DNA of 64,000 bases from Sphingosinicella sp. BN140058 (GTDB lineage Bacteria > Pseudomonadota > Alphaproteobacteria > Sphingomonadales > Sphingomonadaceae): the NCBI RefSeq assembly GCF_004135585.1, contig NZ_CP035501.1, positions 3,853,501-3,917,500 on the forward strand, in the 5' to 3' direction. Shown in pieces: positions 43,266 to 52,111 of this stretch; the stretch's first letter is position 1, and every line of letters starts with the position of its first letter. The position numbers and the translations under genes were made by a program. The notes under the pieces were generated by a model. The model was not told the DNA's origin and made no database searches. It was given only the letters and a program-made list of their open reading frames with translations.

Positions 43266-44641
43266 TGCCGGTGAAGGCTCTCGCCTTCGCGGCGCTGGTT
43301 GCTGCGCCGCCTGCTGTCCAGGCTCAGGATGCGCCCAAGCCGCGGGTGCTGCTGATAAGTGACATCGGCAACGAGCCCGACGATTCCGAAAGCTTCGTTC
43401 GCTTCCTGCTCTACGCCAACGAATTCGACGTCGAAGGCATCGTTGCCGCGACCTCGACGCACCAGCGCAACCGGGTGCGGCCTGATCTCTTCCAGGAACG
43501 TATCGCAGCCTATGGCAGGGTCCTGCCCAATCTGCGCCGCCACGCCTCCGGCTATCCCGACGCCGCCCGCCTGCAGTCGCTGGTTCGCAGCGGTGTGAGT
43601 CGCTACGGCATGGACGGCGTCGGGCCCGGCAAGGACAGCGCTGCGTCTCGGCTCATCGTCGCCGCGGTCGACCGCGCCGACGATCGCCCCGTCTGGATAC
43701 CGACATGGGGCGGTGCCGCCGACCTCGCCCAGGCACTTTGGACGGTTCGCGAGACCCGCTCGGCCGAGGATCTCGCGACCTTCGTGTCCAGGCTGCGCGT
43801 CTATTCGATCTCCGACCAGGACGACGCCGGGCCGTGGATCCGCCGCACGTTCCCGCAAATCTTCTGGATCGCAAGCGTACACGGCTGGAACCAATATGAC
43901 ATGGCCGCCTGGACGGGCATCTCGCGGGACGTCATGCTGCCCGACAAATGGCCCGCGGCGGAGACGGTCACCAATGGGTGGCTTGCCGCGCATATTCGGA
44001 AGGGACCGCTCGGCAGCCTTTATCCGCCCCACCAGTTCATCATGGAAGGCGACACGCCCTCCTTCCTGTCCCTGATCCCCAACGGGCTCAACAACCCCGA
44101 GCGTCCGGACCATGGCGGGTGGGGCGGCCGCTACGTCAGGTCGGACCTTGCTGCCGGCCATTATGGCGATGCGGTCGACACGTTCACCGCGGCCGACGGC
44201 ACGCGTTACGCAAGCAACCAGGCGACGATCTTCCGCTGGCGCGATGCCTTCCAACGCGATTTCGCGGCGCGGGTGCAATGGTCGATCACGGCGAAGGTCG
44301 AAGACGCCAACCATGCGCCGAACCTCGTCGTGAACGCTCAGGCAGGGCAGAGACCGCTCACGATCGCGGGCCGATCCGGTGACCGTATCCTCCTCGATGC
44401 CGCCGGCAGCAGCGACCCGGACGGCAATGTCCTGGCCTACCGCTGGTGGCATTATGCGGAGCCGAGCGGCGGCTTTCGCCCTCCGACGATCGCTCTCCAT
44501 GGCAGCGCCAGTGCAAAGGCCGATTTCATCATTCCGAAGGTCGACGCACCGACCGACATTCACGTGATCCTAGAGGTCACCGACAACGGCGTGCCGGCCC
44601 TGACCCGGTATCGGCGCGTCATCGTTGCAGCACGTCCATGA
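43265..44641 (+). CDS. DUF1593 exported protein (nucleoside-hydrolase-like fold, Sde182-like)
   Basis: The 458-residue protein has a signal peptide (LAFAALVAAPPAVQAQ). A nucleoside-hydrolase-like domain of DUF1593 type follows: VLLISDIGNEPDDSESFVR with D33, D39 and D40 as candidate metal ligands, VWIPTWGGAADLAQAL, and GDTPSFLSLIPNGLNNPERPDHGGWGG cut by motif spacing. The C-terminus (LLDAAGSSDPDGNVLAYRWW and onward) is an Ig-like domain seen in cellulose-binding Sde182 proteins. Its biochemical activity is unknown. It recurs in glycan-use loci. ATG 43265 overlaps the esterase stop (TGATG; a GTG at 43262 is possible). Confidence 0.88.
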   Translation: MPVKALAFAALVAAPPAVQAQDAPKPRVLLISDIGNEPDDSESFVRFLLYANEFDVEGIVAATSTHQRNRVRPDLFQERIAAYGRVLPNLRRHASGYPDAARLQSLVRSGVSRYGMDGVGPGKDSAASRLIVAAVDRADDRPVWIPTWGGAADLAQALWTVRETRSAEDLATFVSRLRVYSISDQDDAGPWIRRTFPQIFWIASVHGWNQYDMAAWTGISRDVMLPDKWPAAETVTNGWLAAHIRKGPLGSLYPPHQFIMEGDTPSFLSLIPNGLNNPERPDHGGWGGRYVRSDLAAGHYGDAVDTFTAADGTRYASNQATIFRWRDAFQRDFAARVQWSITAKVEDANHAPNLVVNAQAGQRPLTIAGRSGDRILLDAAGSSDPDGNVLAYRWWHYAEPSGGFRPPTIALHGSASAKADFIIPKVDAPTDIHVILEVTDNGVPALTRYRRVIVAARP

Positions 44642-44666
44642 TCTGCCGGATTGCGAGGACCGCCCG

Positions 44667-47600
44667 ATGAGCAATGACAAAAGAACGACCGCACCGTTAG
44701 GCCGATGCCGGGTGTCCGCCACCTTTGCCGCACTGCTGCTGTCTGCGGTCGCGGTGCCGCTCTTCGCGCAGGACACGCGTCACGAGGACGGCGACCCGCT
44801 CGCCGCCGGGTTCGCCGATCCGCCGATGGAGGCGCGGCCGCGTGTCTGGTGGCACTGGATGAACGGCAATATCTCCAAGGACGGGATCGCCAAGGATCTC
44901 GCCTGGATGAAGCGGGTCGGCATCGGCGGAGTGCAGACTTTCGACGCCAATCTCGCGACGCCCCAGGTCGTTGAAAAGCGTCTCGTCTACATGGATGCGG
45001 GTTGGCAGGACGCGTTCCGCTTCGCGGCGCGCGAGGCTGATGCGCTGGACCTCGAGCTCGCAATCGCGGCGTCCCCCGGCTGGAGCGAGACCGGCGGCCC
45101 CTGGGTCGCGCCCGAGGACGCGATGAAGAAATTGGTGTGGAGCGAGACGCTGATTTCCGGCGCCAGGCGCTTCAACGGCAGGCTGGCGCCGCCGCCTTCC
45201 GTCACCGGCCCGTACCAGGATATCGCGTTCGACGATCCGCTCGCAGCGTTCGAAGGCGGCAAGCACGTCGACAAGCCGGTCCATTATCAGGACGTCGCGG
45301 TGCTCGCTTACCCGGTTCAGGCGGTCGTCTTGGCCGTGCCGTCGATCCGGGCCGGAGCGGGCGCGCCGATCGACGCCGCCAAACTGTCCGACGACAGCCT
45401 CGCCACCTCGATCGACCTTGCCCCCGGCTCCGCCGGGGCGCCTTCCTCGCTGGTCCTGACATATACCGAGTCGCAGACGATCCGATCGGCAACGATCTTC
45501 ATCCATGGAGCGCTGCCGCCGTTCGGGGACCCGGCCTTTACCCCGCTGCTCGAAGTCAGAGACGGCAACGGCTGGCGCAAGGTCGCCGATCTGCCGCTAA
45601 GCGGCGTCGCGACTACGGTGAGCTTCGCACCCGTGCGTGCCGACACCTTCCGGATCGTCCTCGGTCCTTTTGCCGGCGAGAAGCGGGCCGGCCTCGGCGC
45701 GCCGGTCGCCGGCGTCGCCTTTCCCAGTTTCCTGCCCTCCGTGTCCAAGGACGCGCCGGTCCGGATCGGAATGCTGAAGCTTTCCAGCGAAGCAAAAGTC
45801 GATCGCTTCGAGGCCAAGGCCGGTTTCGCGATCGCGCGCGATTATCACGCGCTGGGCGCGGTATCGGATCCGGAGCCGGCGGTCGTCGATGCCGATGCCG
45901 TGATCGATCTGACGGCCCGGATGAAGCACGACGGCAGCCTCGACTGGACCCCGCCCGCGGGCCGCTGGCGCGTGCTGCGCCTCGGCGCCTCGCTTACCGG
46001 CAAGACCAATCACCCTGCACCGCCCGAAGCAACTGGCCTGGAGGTCGACAAATATGATGCCGGCGCCGTCCGCCGCTATCTGGAGACCTATCTCGGCATG
46101 TATCGGAACGCGGCCGGTGCCGACCTGATCGGCGCCCGCGGCCTGCGCGCCCTGCTTACCGACAGCACCGAGGTCGGCGCCTCCAACTGGACCCCGAAGC
46201 TGCTGGCAGAGTTCCAGCGCCTCCGCGGCTATGACCCGAGGCCCTATCTTCCCGCGCTGACCGGCGCGATCGTCGGATCGCGCGCCCGGAGCGATGCTTT
46301 CCTCTTCGACTTTCGTCGCACGCTCGCCGATCTCCACGCGACCGGTCATTATCGAACGATCGCCGAGTTCGCCCACGCGAACGGCCTCAAAGTCTATGGC
46401 GAGGCGCTCGAGGACGGGCGCCCCGCGTTGGGTGACGACATGGCCATGCGCCGATATGCAGACGTGCCGATGGCGGCGATGTGGACTTACGGACGAGGAG
46501 AGTCCCCGCGCCCGACCCTGCTCGGGGACATGAAGGGCGCCTCTTCGGTCGCCCACGTCTACGGCCAGAATGTCGTGGCGGCGGAATCGCTGACTTCGGC
46601 CTTATCGCCCTGGGCCCACGCGCCTGCGGATCTCCGCCGCGTCGTCGATCTAGAATTCGCGCACGGGATCAACCGCCCGATCATTCATACGTCGGTGCAC
46701 CAGCCCGTAGACGACAAGCTCCCCGGCCTTTCGCTCGCGATCTTCGGTCAATATTTCAACCGGCACGAGACCTGGGCCGAGATGGCGCGGCCCTGGGTCG
46801 ATTATATCGCCCGCTCCTCCTATCTGCTCCAGCAGGGCCGCAACGTTGCCGACATCGCTTATTTCTACGGCGAGGAGGCACCTCTCACCGCTTTGTTCGC
46901 GCAAGGGCCCCCGGCCGACCTGCCGACGCGCTACGCCTATGATTTCGTCAATCCCGACGTGCTGCTCAACCAGCTTTCCGTCGAGGGCGGCGAACTCGTC
47001 GCGAAGAGCGGCGCGCGCTACAAGATACTCTATCTGGGCGGCTCCAGCCGCATGATGACCTTGCCGGTGCTCCGCCGCATCGTCGCCCTCGCCGACGCCG
47101 GAGCGAGGGTCGTCGGGGCCGCACCGGAAGGAACGCCGGCTCTTGGCGAGGATCCTGCCGAATATCGCACTTTGCTCAATCGACTGCGGCAAAAACAGGT
47201 CGGCGCGGATCCCGAAGCTGCGCTCGCCGGCGCTGGTGTCCGTCCGGATTTCCAGGCAAATCGTGGCCAGATCCTTTACGTCCACCGCCGCCTTGCGGAA
47301 GGGGACCTCTATTTCGTCGCCAACCGCGGTGATCGGGCGGAGCAGGTCGAGGCGCGCTTCCGGGTCGCCGGCAAGGCTCCGGAGCTGTGGCGGGCCGACA
47401 CCGGCACCGCCGAGCCGCTATCGTACCGAATGGAAGACGGCGAAACGATCGTGCCGCTCGATTTTGCCGCCGATGAGTCCTTCTTCATCGTTTTCCGCCA
47501 CGCGGCGGCCCAGTCCGCGCGCAGCATTCCCCGACCGACGTTTGCGCCGCCGCTGGCGCTTGACGGCCCATGGACGATCGCCTTCCAGCCCGGTCGCGGC

Positions 47601-48032
47601 GCCCCCGCCGGCACGACGCTGGCCGCGCTCGCATCGCTGAGCGCACAATCCGATCCCGGCATCCGCTATTTCTCTGGGATTGCGACGTACGGCAAGGACT
47701 TCGCACTTCCGAAGGGCGTCACGCCCGGAGCGCCTCTGCTGCTCGATCTTGGCGCAGTCGGCGATCTCGCCGAGGTTCGGGTCAATGGCGATCTCGTCGG
47801 AGCCCTTTGGCACGCGCCCTACCGGCTCGACATTGGCAGGTCGGTCAGGAAAGGTACCAACCGGCTCGAGGTCCGGGTCGCAAACCTCTGGGCCAATCGA
47901 CTGATCGGGGACGCCCAGCCCGGCGTACGGAAAATCACCTTCACCACCCTGCCGACCTATCAGGCCGATGCACCCTTGCGCCCGTCGGGTTTGATCGGTC
48001 CCGTCACCCTCTCGATGGAGTCGACGCGATGA
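44667..48032 (+). CDS. GH106 alpha-L-rhamnosidase
   Basis: The 1121-residue exported protein has a signal peptide (ATFAALLLSAVAVPLFAQ). It shows the GH106 N-terminal pattern RPRVWWHWMNGNISKDGI and WMKRVGIGGVQTFDAN. A central catalytic region carries candidate acidic residues E502 (TDSTEVGASNW) and E579 (KVYGEALED), and C-terminal galactose-binding-like beta domains follow (PLLLDLGAVGDLAEVRVNG..LGALWHAPYRLDIG type). GH106 enzymes remove terminal alpha-L-rhamnose from plant glycans, glycosides or bacterial polysaccharides. ATG 44667 follows GAGGA. It lies 25 bp after the DUF1593 gene and overlaps the membrane-protein gene by 4 bp. Confidence 0.92.
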   Translation: MSNDKRTTAPLGRCRVSATFAALLLSAVAVPLFAQDTRHEDGDPLAAGFADPPMEARPRVWWHWMNGNISKDGIAKDLAWMKRVGIGGVQTFDANLATPQVVEKRLVYMDAGWQDAFRFAAREADALDLELAIAASPGWSETGGPWVAPEDAMKKLVWSETLISGARRFNGRLAPPPSVTGPYQDIAFDDPLAAFEGGKHVDKPVHYQDVAVLAYPVQAVVLAVPSIRAGAGAPIDAAKLSDDSLATSIDLAPGSAGAPSSLVLTYTESQTIRSATIFIHGALPPFGDPAFTPLLEVRDGNGWRKVADLPLSGVATTVSFAPVRADTFRIVLGPFAGEKRAGLGAPVAGVAFPSFLPSVSKDAPVRIGMLKLSSEAKVDRFEAKAGFAIARDYHALGAVSDPEPAVVDADAVIDLTARMKHDGSLDWTPPAGRWRVLRLGASLTGKTNHPAPPEATGLEVDKYDAGAVRRYLETYLGMYRNAAGADLIGARGLRALLTDSTEVGASNWTPKLLAEFQRLRGYDPRPYLPALTGAIVGSRARSDAFLFDFRRTLADLHATGHYRTIAEFAHANGLKVYGEALEDGRPALGDDMAMRRYADVPMAAMWTYGRGESPRPTLLGDMKGASSVAHVYGQNVVAAESLTSALSPWAHAPADLRRVVDLEFAHGINRPIIHTSVHQPVDDKLPGLSLAIFGQYFNRHETWAEMARPWVDYIARSSYLLQQGRNVADIAYFYGEEAPLTALFAQGPPADLPTRYAYDFVNPDVLLNQLSVEGGELVAKSGARYKILYLGGSSRMMTLPVLRRIVALADAGARVVGAAPEGTPALGEDPAEYRTLLNRLRQKQVGADPEAALAGAGVRPDFQANRGQILYVHRRLAEGDLYFVANRGDRAEQVEARFRVAGKAPELWRADTGTAEPLSYRMEDGETIVPLDFAADESFFIVFRHAAAQSARSIPRPTFAPPLALDGPWTIAFQPGRGAPAGTTLAALASLSAQSDPGIRYFSGIATYGKDFALPKGVTPGAPLLLDLGAVGDLAEVRVNGDLVGALWHAPYRLDIGRSVRKGTNRLEVRVANLWANRLIGDAQPGVRKITFTTLPTYQADAPLRPSGLIGPVTLSMESTR

Positions 48033-48523
48033 CTTGGGACCAACGTCGCTACATCGCGCGCGAGGCGGCGATCGGCGTCGCCATTAATGGAGCGCTCAGC
48101 GCCTTGTTCGCCTGGCTGGTTTTTGCCGGGACCACGCCCGCGCCGGTGGAGGCAGTCGCCCGAGACGCTTTTCCGCAGAGCTTCATGATCGCGCTGATGA
48201 CGACGGTCGTGCCGACGCTTCTGACGCACCGCCGGTTGCGCGCGGGCGCGGTTGCACCGCTTGCGGCCGTGCCGATGCTTCCGCGTGCACTGCTGGTTCG
48301 CGCCGCGCTCGTGGCCATGACAGCCGCGTTCTTGACTGGTGGCGCGCACGTGCTGCTGCTGCCACGCCTTGCCGGACCTTTCTGGCCTTTATTGCCGCTA
48401 CTCGCGTACAAGATCGTCTATGGTGGCCTCCTGGCGCTTCTGATAGGGCCCTTCATCCTTCGCGAAGCGCTGGTGGACGGCACGTCAGTTTCTCCATCGA
48501 ACAGAATGTCCCGTTTACAATAA
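48029..48523 (+). CDS. Small multi-spanning membrane protein, last gene of the operon
   Basis: The 164-residue protein has about four hydrophobic segments (VAINGALSALFAWLVFAG, MIALMTTVVPTLLTH, LVRAALVAMTAAFLTGGAHV and LLAYKIVYGGLLALLIGPFIL) with short Arg-rich loops. ATG 48029 overlaps the GH106 stop (ATGA), so it is translationally coupled to the operon. It is too small to be a typical sugar or aromatic permease. No family is recognised. Confidence 0.8.
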   Translation: MTWDQRRYIAREAAIGVAINGALSALFAWLVFAGTTPAPVEAVARDAFPQSFMIALMTTVVPTLLTHRRLRAGAVAPLAAVPMLPRALLVRAALVAMTAAFLTGGAHVLLLPRLAGPFWPLLPLLAYKIVYGGLLALLIGPFILREALVDGTSVSPSNRMSRLQ

Positions 48524-49358
48524 TCTTCTGCTTCGCCCGCGCGCCACTGGCGGGCGCTTGCCGCGGCCGCGTTGTCCGGACGTGTCGAACCCATCTTGGC
48601 CCGCAGTTTCTTGCGCACTACAGTGTTCTACCTGAGACCCGGATTTGCAGGGCTGACCATTGGGGAGCCTCAAACGACTGCTTACGTCACAAGCGGCTGT
48701 TCGTTGACTGATCTTCCACTGTCCGGAGCTGGCCGTAAGCTGACGGGCAACCATGATTCGGGGCCCGGACTGTTCATAATGAGCGGCAAGGAGGCACCCT
48801 CGAACCGCCGGTGAAGCATATCCGGTCAGCGCTCTCTTGCTTCGCCAAGCTCCACCGGCAGGCTGTAGGGATGGTCAAGGATCTCGACAAAGCTTCGAAC
48901 AAGAATACGCTCGTTTGTGCCATGTTCGAATTGTGGCTATTCTTGCGGGATATGCCCGACGAGCCGAAGGTCGGGATCCCCGCCGCACGATAGACCAAGC
49001 CATTCGTGGACCCGACTCCATCTAGGGAACCACCGGAACGTTGGGGTTATGCCTGGCGACCAGTGAGAGATCGCGCGATCGGCGTCGGCGCGCGGCTCGG
49101 TGACTGAAGATGCCGGGGCTCCGTCCGTTCGGCGGGCCGGCTTGTTGTCGGTCGCGCCGCGTTCTGGAAGAAGCCATCCTTCCCAGTCAATCAGAACGGA
49201 TTCCGGCCCCAGTCCGCGCATCGGCGTCGGCGACATCCATATTGCGGCGAACAGAATGGGCTGCGACCCACTTGTCGATCCCGGCAAGCGGACGATCAGC
49301 GCCTCGACGTCGCCAACGCATAGCGCCGCAATGTCACTGGCTGAAACGCCTTCCGTCT
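48524..49358. other. Gene-poor region, 835 bp
   Basis: It follows the end of the large operon. A GTG-led frame (48811-48993, 60 codons) looks partly protein-like but has no suitable ribosome site, and longer minus-strand frames overlap it. No terminator with a T-run is obvious. Confidence 0.45.
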
Positions 49359-49580
49359 TCAGGGATGTCGAGATGAAATTTTACTGGCATGGACCTGGTC
49401 ACGCCCTGTGGTGCCGCGGTAGGCAATGAGAGATCCAAACAGCTCTTTCGCCTCGTGCGCCTCCGTTTCGCGACTTGAAAGGCGAGCGGCAGACACACTC
49501 GCCACATCCGCCGCCATGCTCGCGGACGGGACAAGTGGTCCGGCCAACAGCAATGCCAGGATCGCCAGCTGCCTCTGCAT
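49359..49580 (-). CDS. Small secreted protein, 73 residues
   Basis: ATG 49580 is preceded by GGAG at 7 bp. The product starts MQRQLAILALLLAGPLVPSASMAADVAS, a good signal peptide, leaving a mature charged peptide of about 50 residues (SSRETEAHEAKELFGSLIA and onward). It lies about 70 bp downstream of the gamma-glutamyltransferase-like gene on the same strand and may share its transcript. No family is recognised. Confidence 0.5.
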   Translation of the reverse strand: MQRQLAILALLLAGPLVPSASMAADVASVSAARLSSRETEAHEAKELFGSLIAYRGTTGRDQVHASKISSRHP

Positions 49581-49649
49581 TTCCGTTCTCCATCTGCTCG
49601 GCCGGACCGGCAGGCGAGCCGTCCGCAGGACGTGCAAGCTCCTGTGCCG

Positions 49650-51413
49650 CTAATAGCCGGCAGCCTGCCCGTCAGTTCGGAACTCCGAGGCACCCCAATA
49701 TACGCCGTTCTCGTCTCGGAGGACGGCTTGGTAGCCGCCGAAGAACGCCTCTCGGCCGCGAACAACGACGTGCCCGCGCCGCGCGAGTTCGTCCGCGATA
49801 GCACCGGGAACACCGCTTTCGAGCAGCACCGTGCCCCCCTCGGGATCCGCCGGCGTGCCGTCCGGGTCCGCCGAGCCCTGGTGCAGGAACCTGGCGGCAT
49901 CTCCTGCGGCCTGCACGTTCATGCCCAGATCGAGGATGTTGAGGAGAACCTGCACCTGGCCCTGCGGCTGCATGTCGCCGCCCATCACGCCGAAGCTCAG
50001 AAATGGCTTGCCTGCTTTCATCACGAAACCAGGCATGATCGTGTGAAACGGCCGCTTGCCCGGCGCATAGCTGTTGGGAAGGCCAGGAACGAGGGTGAAG
50101 GCTGCGCCCCGGTCCTGCAGCACGAAACCGAGGGTGCGGCCGTCTTCGTCCTCGGGCACCAGTCCCGAGCCACCTGAACTCGCGTTCGACTGGATCAGGC
50201 TCACCATCATGCCGTCCTTGTCGCCCACCGCCAGATAGGTCGTATCCTTCGAGGGCGGCAGGCCGGCCTCCGTCCGCACGCTGGCGCGTGCATCGTCGAT
50301 CAAGGCGGTACGCCGCGCGGCATAGGCGTCGGAAAGCAGCATCGACACAGGCAGAGCCGGATCGTCACCGTAGATTGCCGCCCGATCGGCATAGGCAAGC
50401 TTCTTCGCCTCGATCAAAGCGTGCCAGTAATCGGGGCTGGCGCGACCCTTGGCTTTCAGATCGCGCGTCTCCAGCAGCTTCAGCATCTCCAGCGCGGCCA
50501 TCCCTTGCCCGGGCGGCGGGAGCTCGAAAACATCGTAGCCGTGGTAACGGATGCTGACCGGCTCGATCCAGCGGCTCGCCTGTTGCCGCAGATCCTCCAG
50601 ACGGTGCGGCGCGCCGATGCGGTGAAACCAGGCGTCGAGGGCCCGTCCAACGCGGCCTTGATAGAAGCCGTCGCGCCCTTCGGCTGCGAGCAGGCGATAG
50701 GTCCGGGCGAGATCCGGATTTTGGAAGACTTGCGCCTCCACGAGTGGCTTGCCGCCCGGCATGTACAGCCGCCGGTAGCTGGCAAATTGCGGCAGCGCAC
50801 CGTCCCGGGCCTTCTTCCCGAAATATGCCGCGTCCTCGCCGAGAAAGCGGGCGGTCTCCTGGGTGATCGGAATTCCGGCTTCGGCATAGCCGATTGCGGG
50901 CGCCAGCAGCTCGGCCATTGGCAACCGGCCGAACTTTCGATGGAGGGCGAACCAGCCGTCCACCGCGCCGGGTACGGTGACGGCGGGCCAGCCCACAGAT
51001 GGAATTTGTCCGCTCTTGCCGGCCAGGCGCAAGAGCCTGTCGCGCGACAGGCCGTGCGGCGAACGGCCGGCAGCTTCGAGACCGTACAAGCGGTGCGTCG
51101 CGGGATCCCACAGGATTGCGAATAGATCGCCGCCGACGCCGCACATGTTGGGCTCGAGCAGGCCCAGCATTGCATTTGCGGCAATGGCCGCATCGGCCGC
51201 GCTGCCGCCGCGCTTGAGAATGTCGAGCGCGACCTGTGTCGCCAGGGGCTGGCTCGTTGCCGCCATTCCGTTGCGCCCGAGCACGGGAGAGCGGCTGGCA
51301 TGCGGCGCTCCGGTGTGGCGATCGCCTTGGTCCTTGGCGTTGGAGGGTGGCAAAGCCGCCGCCTGAACGAGCAGCGCGGCTGCAAAGGCCAAGCATTTGC
51401 CGGCCCTTCTCAT
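49650..51413 (-). CDS. Gamma-glutamyltransferase-like (Ntn hydrolase) exported enzyme
   Basis: The 587-residue protein starts at ATG 51413, with GGAGG about 7 bp upstream, and has a signal peptide (LAFAAALLVQAAALPPSNA). It shows the family features MAATSQPLATQVALDILKRGGSAADAAIAAN in pieces, NMCGVGGDLFAI (89-100) and the autoprocessing site SKDTTYLAVGD with nucleophile T391. The Arg that binds the gamma-glutamyl carboxylate in E. coli GGT (in FREMAP) is replaced by the EAAGRSP type of sequence. Glutathione is therefore an uncertain substrate; related GGT-like enzymes act as acylases. It is periplasmic. The small secreted-protein gene follows it. Confidence 0.9.
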   Translation of the reverse strand: MRRAGKCLAFAAALLVQAAALPPSNAKDQGDRHTGAPHASRSPVLGRNGMAATSQPLATQVALDILKRGGSAADAAIAANAMLGLLEPNMCGVGGDLFAILWDPATHRLYGLEAAGRSPHGLSRDRLLRLAGKSGQIPSVGWPAVTVPGAVDGWFALHRKFGRLPMAELLAPAIGYAEAGIPITQETARFLGEDAAYFGKKARDGALPQFASYRRLYMPGGKPLVEAQVFQNPDLARTYRLLAAEGRDGFYQGRVGRALDAWFHRIGAPHRLEDLRQQASRWIEPVSIRYHGYDVFELPPPGQGMAALEMLKLLETRDLKAKGRASPDYWHALIEAKKLAYADRAAIYGDDPALPVSMLLSDAYAARRTALIDDARASVRTEAGLPPSKDTTYLAVGDKDGMMVSLIQSNASSGGSGLVPEDEDGRTLGFVLQDRGAAFTLVPGLPNSYAPGKRPFHTIMPGFVMKAGKPFLSFGVMGGDMQPQGQVQVLLNILDLGMNVQAAGDAARFLHQGSADPDGTPADPEGGTVLLESGVPGAIADELARRGHVVVRGREAFFGGYQAVLRDENGVYWGASEFRTDGQAAGY

Positions 51414-51554
51414 GCTTTTTCCTCCGGGTTCCAGGCGCATCCTTGGCACCATTCTGCACCATCCTTGGTAGCACGATCCGACGGTCGCGGCATATCGCCT
51501 GCCGACTCGATGCCGGGCAGCTTCATCATTCCCGCGCAGTGCGTGCTCGACAAT

Positions 51555-51854
51555 TCAGCGCCGCGCGAGCCGGGCAGAGACGCCGGGGAGCTTCTCGGCG
51601 AGCTGCCGATCTATCTCCATTATCGCCGCGCGCCGGCAGGCCTTGATTTCATATTCCTCCGACGTCGAGGCGCCCGCATAGGAGCCGCACACCGTTTCAA
51701 TCGCTGCCGCGAGCCGGCGTTTCAGGCGCGCCAGATCGCCAGGACCCTCCGGGCGGATGCCTCCGAGGGGCACCCTGGTGCTCGTCTCCGCTGCCGCCAC
51801 TGAACAGATCGTCAGCAAAAGCGCGCAAAGAACTGCACGCGCACGTCCGGTCAT
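51555..51854 (-). CDS. UrcA family protein
   Basis: The 99-residue protein has a signal peptide (AVLCALLLTICSVAAA) and the UrcA pattern: DLARLKRRLAAAIETVCG, then EYEIKACRRAAI, with the two Cys likely forming a disulfide. UrcA proteins are small exported proteins common in sphingomonads, with no known activity. AAGGAGACAGGAG precedes ATG 51854. It is divergent from the wHTH-TPR regulator gene at 52112. Confidence 0.88.
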   Translation of the reverse strand: MTGRARAVLCALLLTICSVAAAETSTRVPLGGIRPEGPGDLARLKRRLAAAIETVCGSYAGASTSEEYEIKACRRAAIMEIDRQLAEKLPGVSARLARR

Positions 51855-52111
51855 CTCCTGTCTCCTTGTCGGGATATCTGTTCGAGCCTGTGCTCGGCTC
51901 GTGGGTAGCGCTGGGCGATCGCGACGTTGACAAGGGCGCTGTGATGTTTCCGTTGAGGATCGGTGATGCTTTGCTGATGTCGGCCCAAACCGGCTGCTTT
52001 CCGGCGACGCCTACGCTAAGAGCGAGGAGGCTCTGGCGCGACGTTCGGACGGTGCGCAGATGTTGGAGGCGCCCGTGGAACGGACCTGCTTTCGATCAAG
52101 GCAAAGTTGCG

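Noticed and set aside
48811..48993. 60-codon GTG-led plus-strand frame
   Set aside because: Part of it looks protein-like, but there is no properly spaced Shine-Dalgarno and overlapping frames are equally long.
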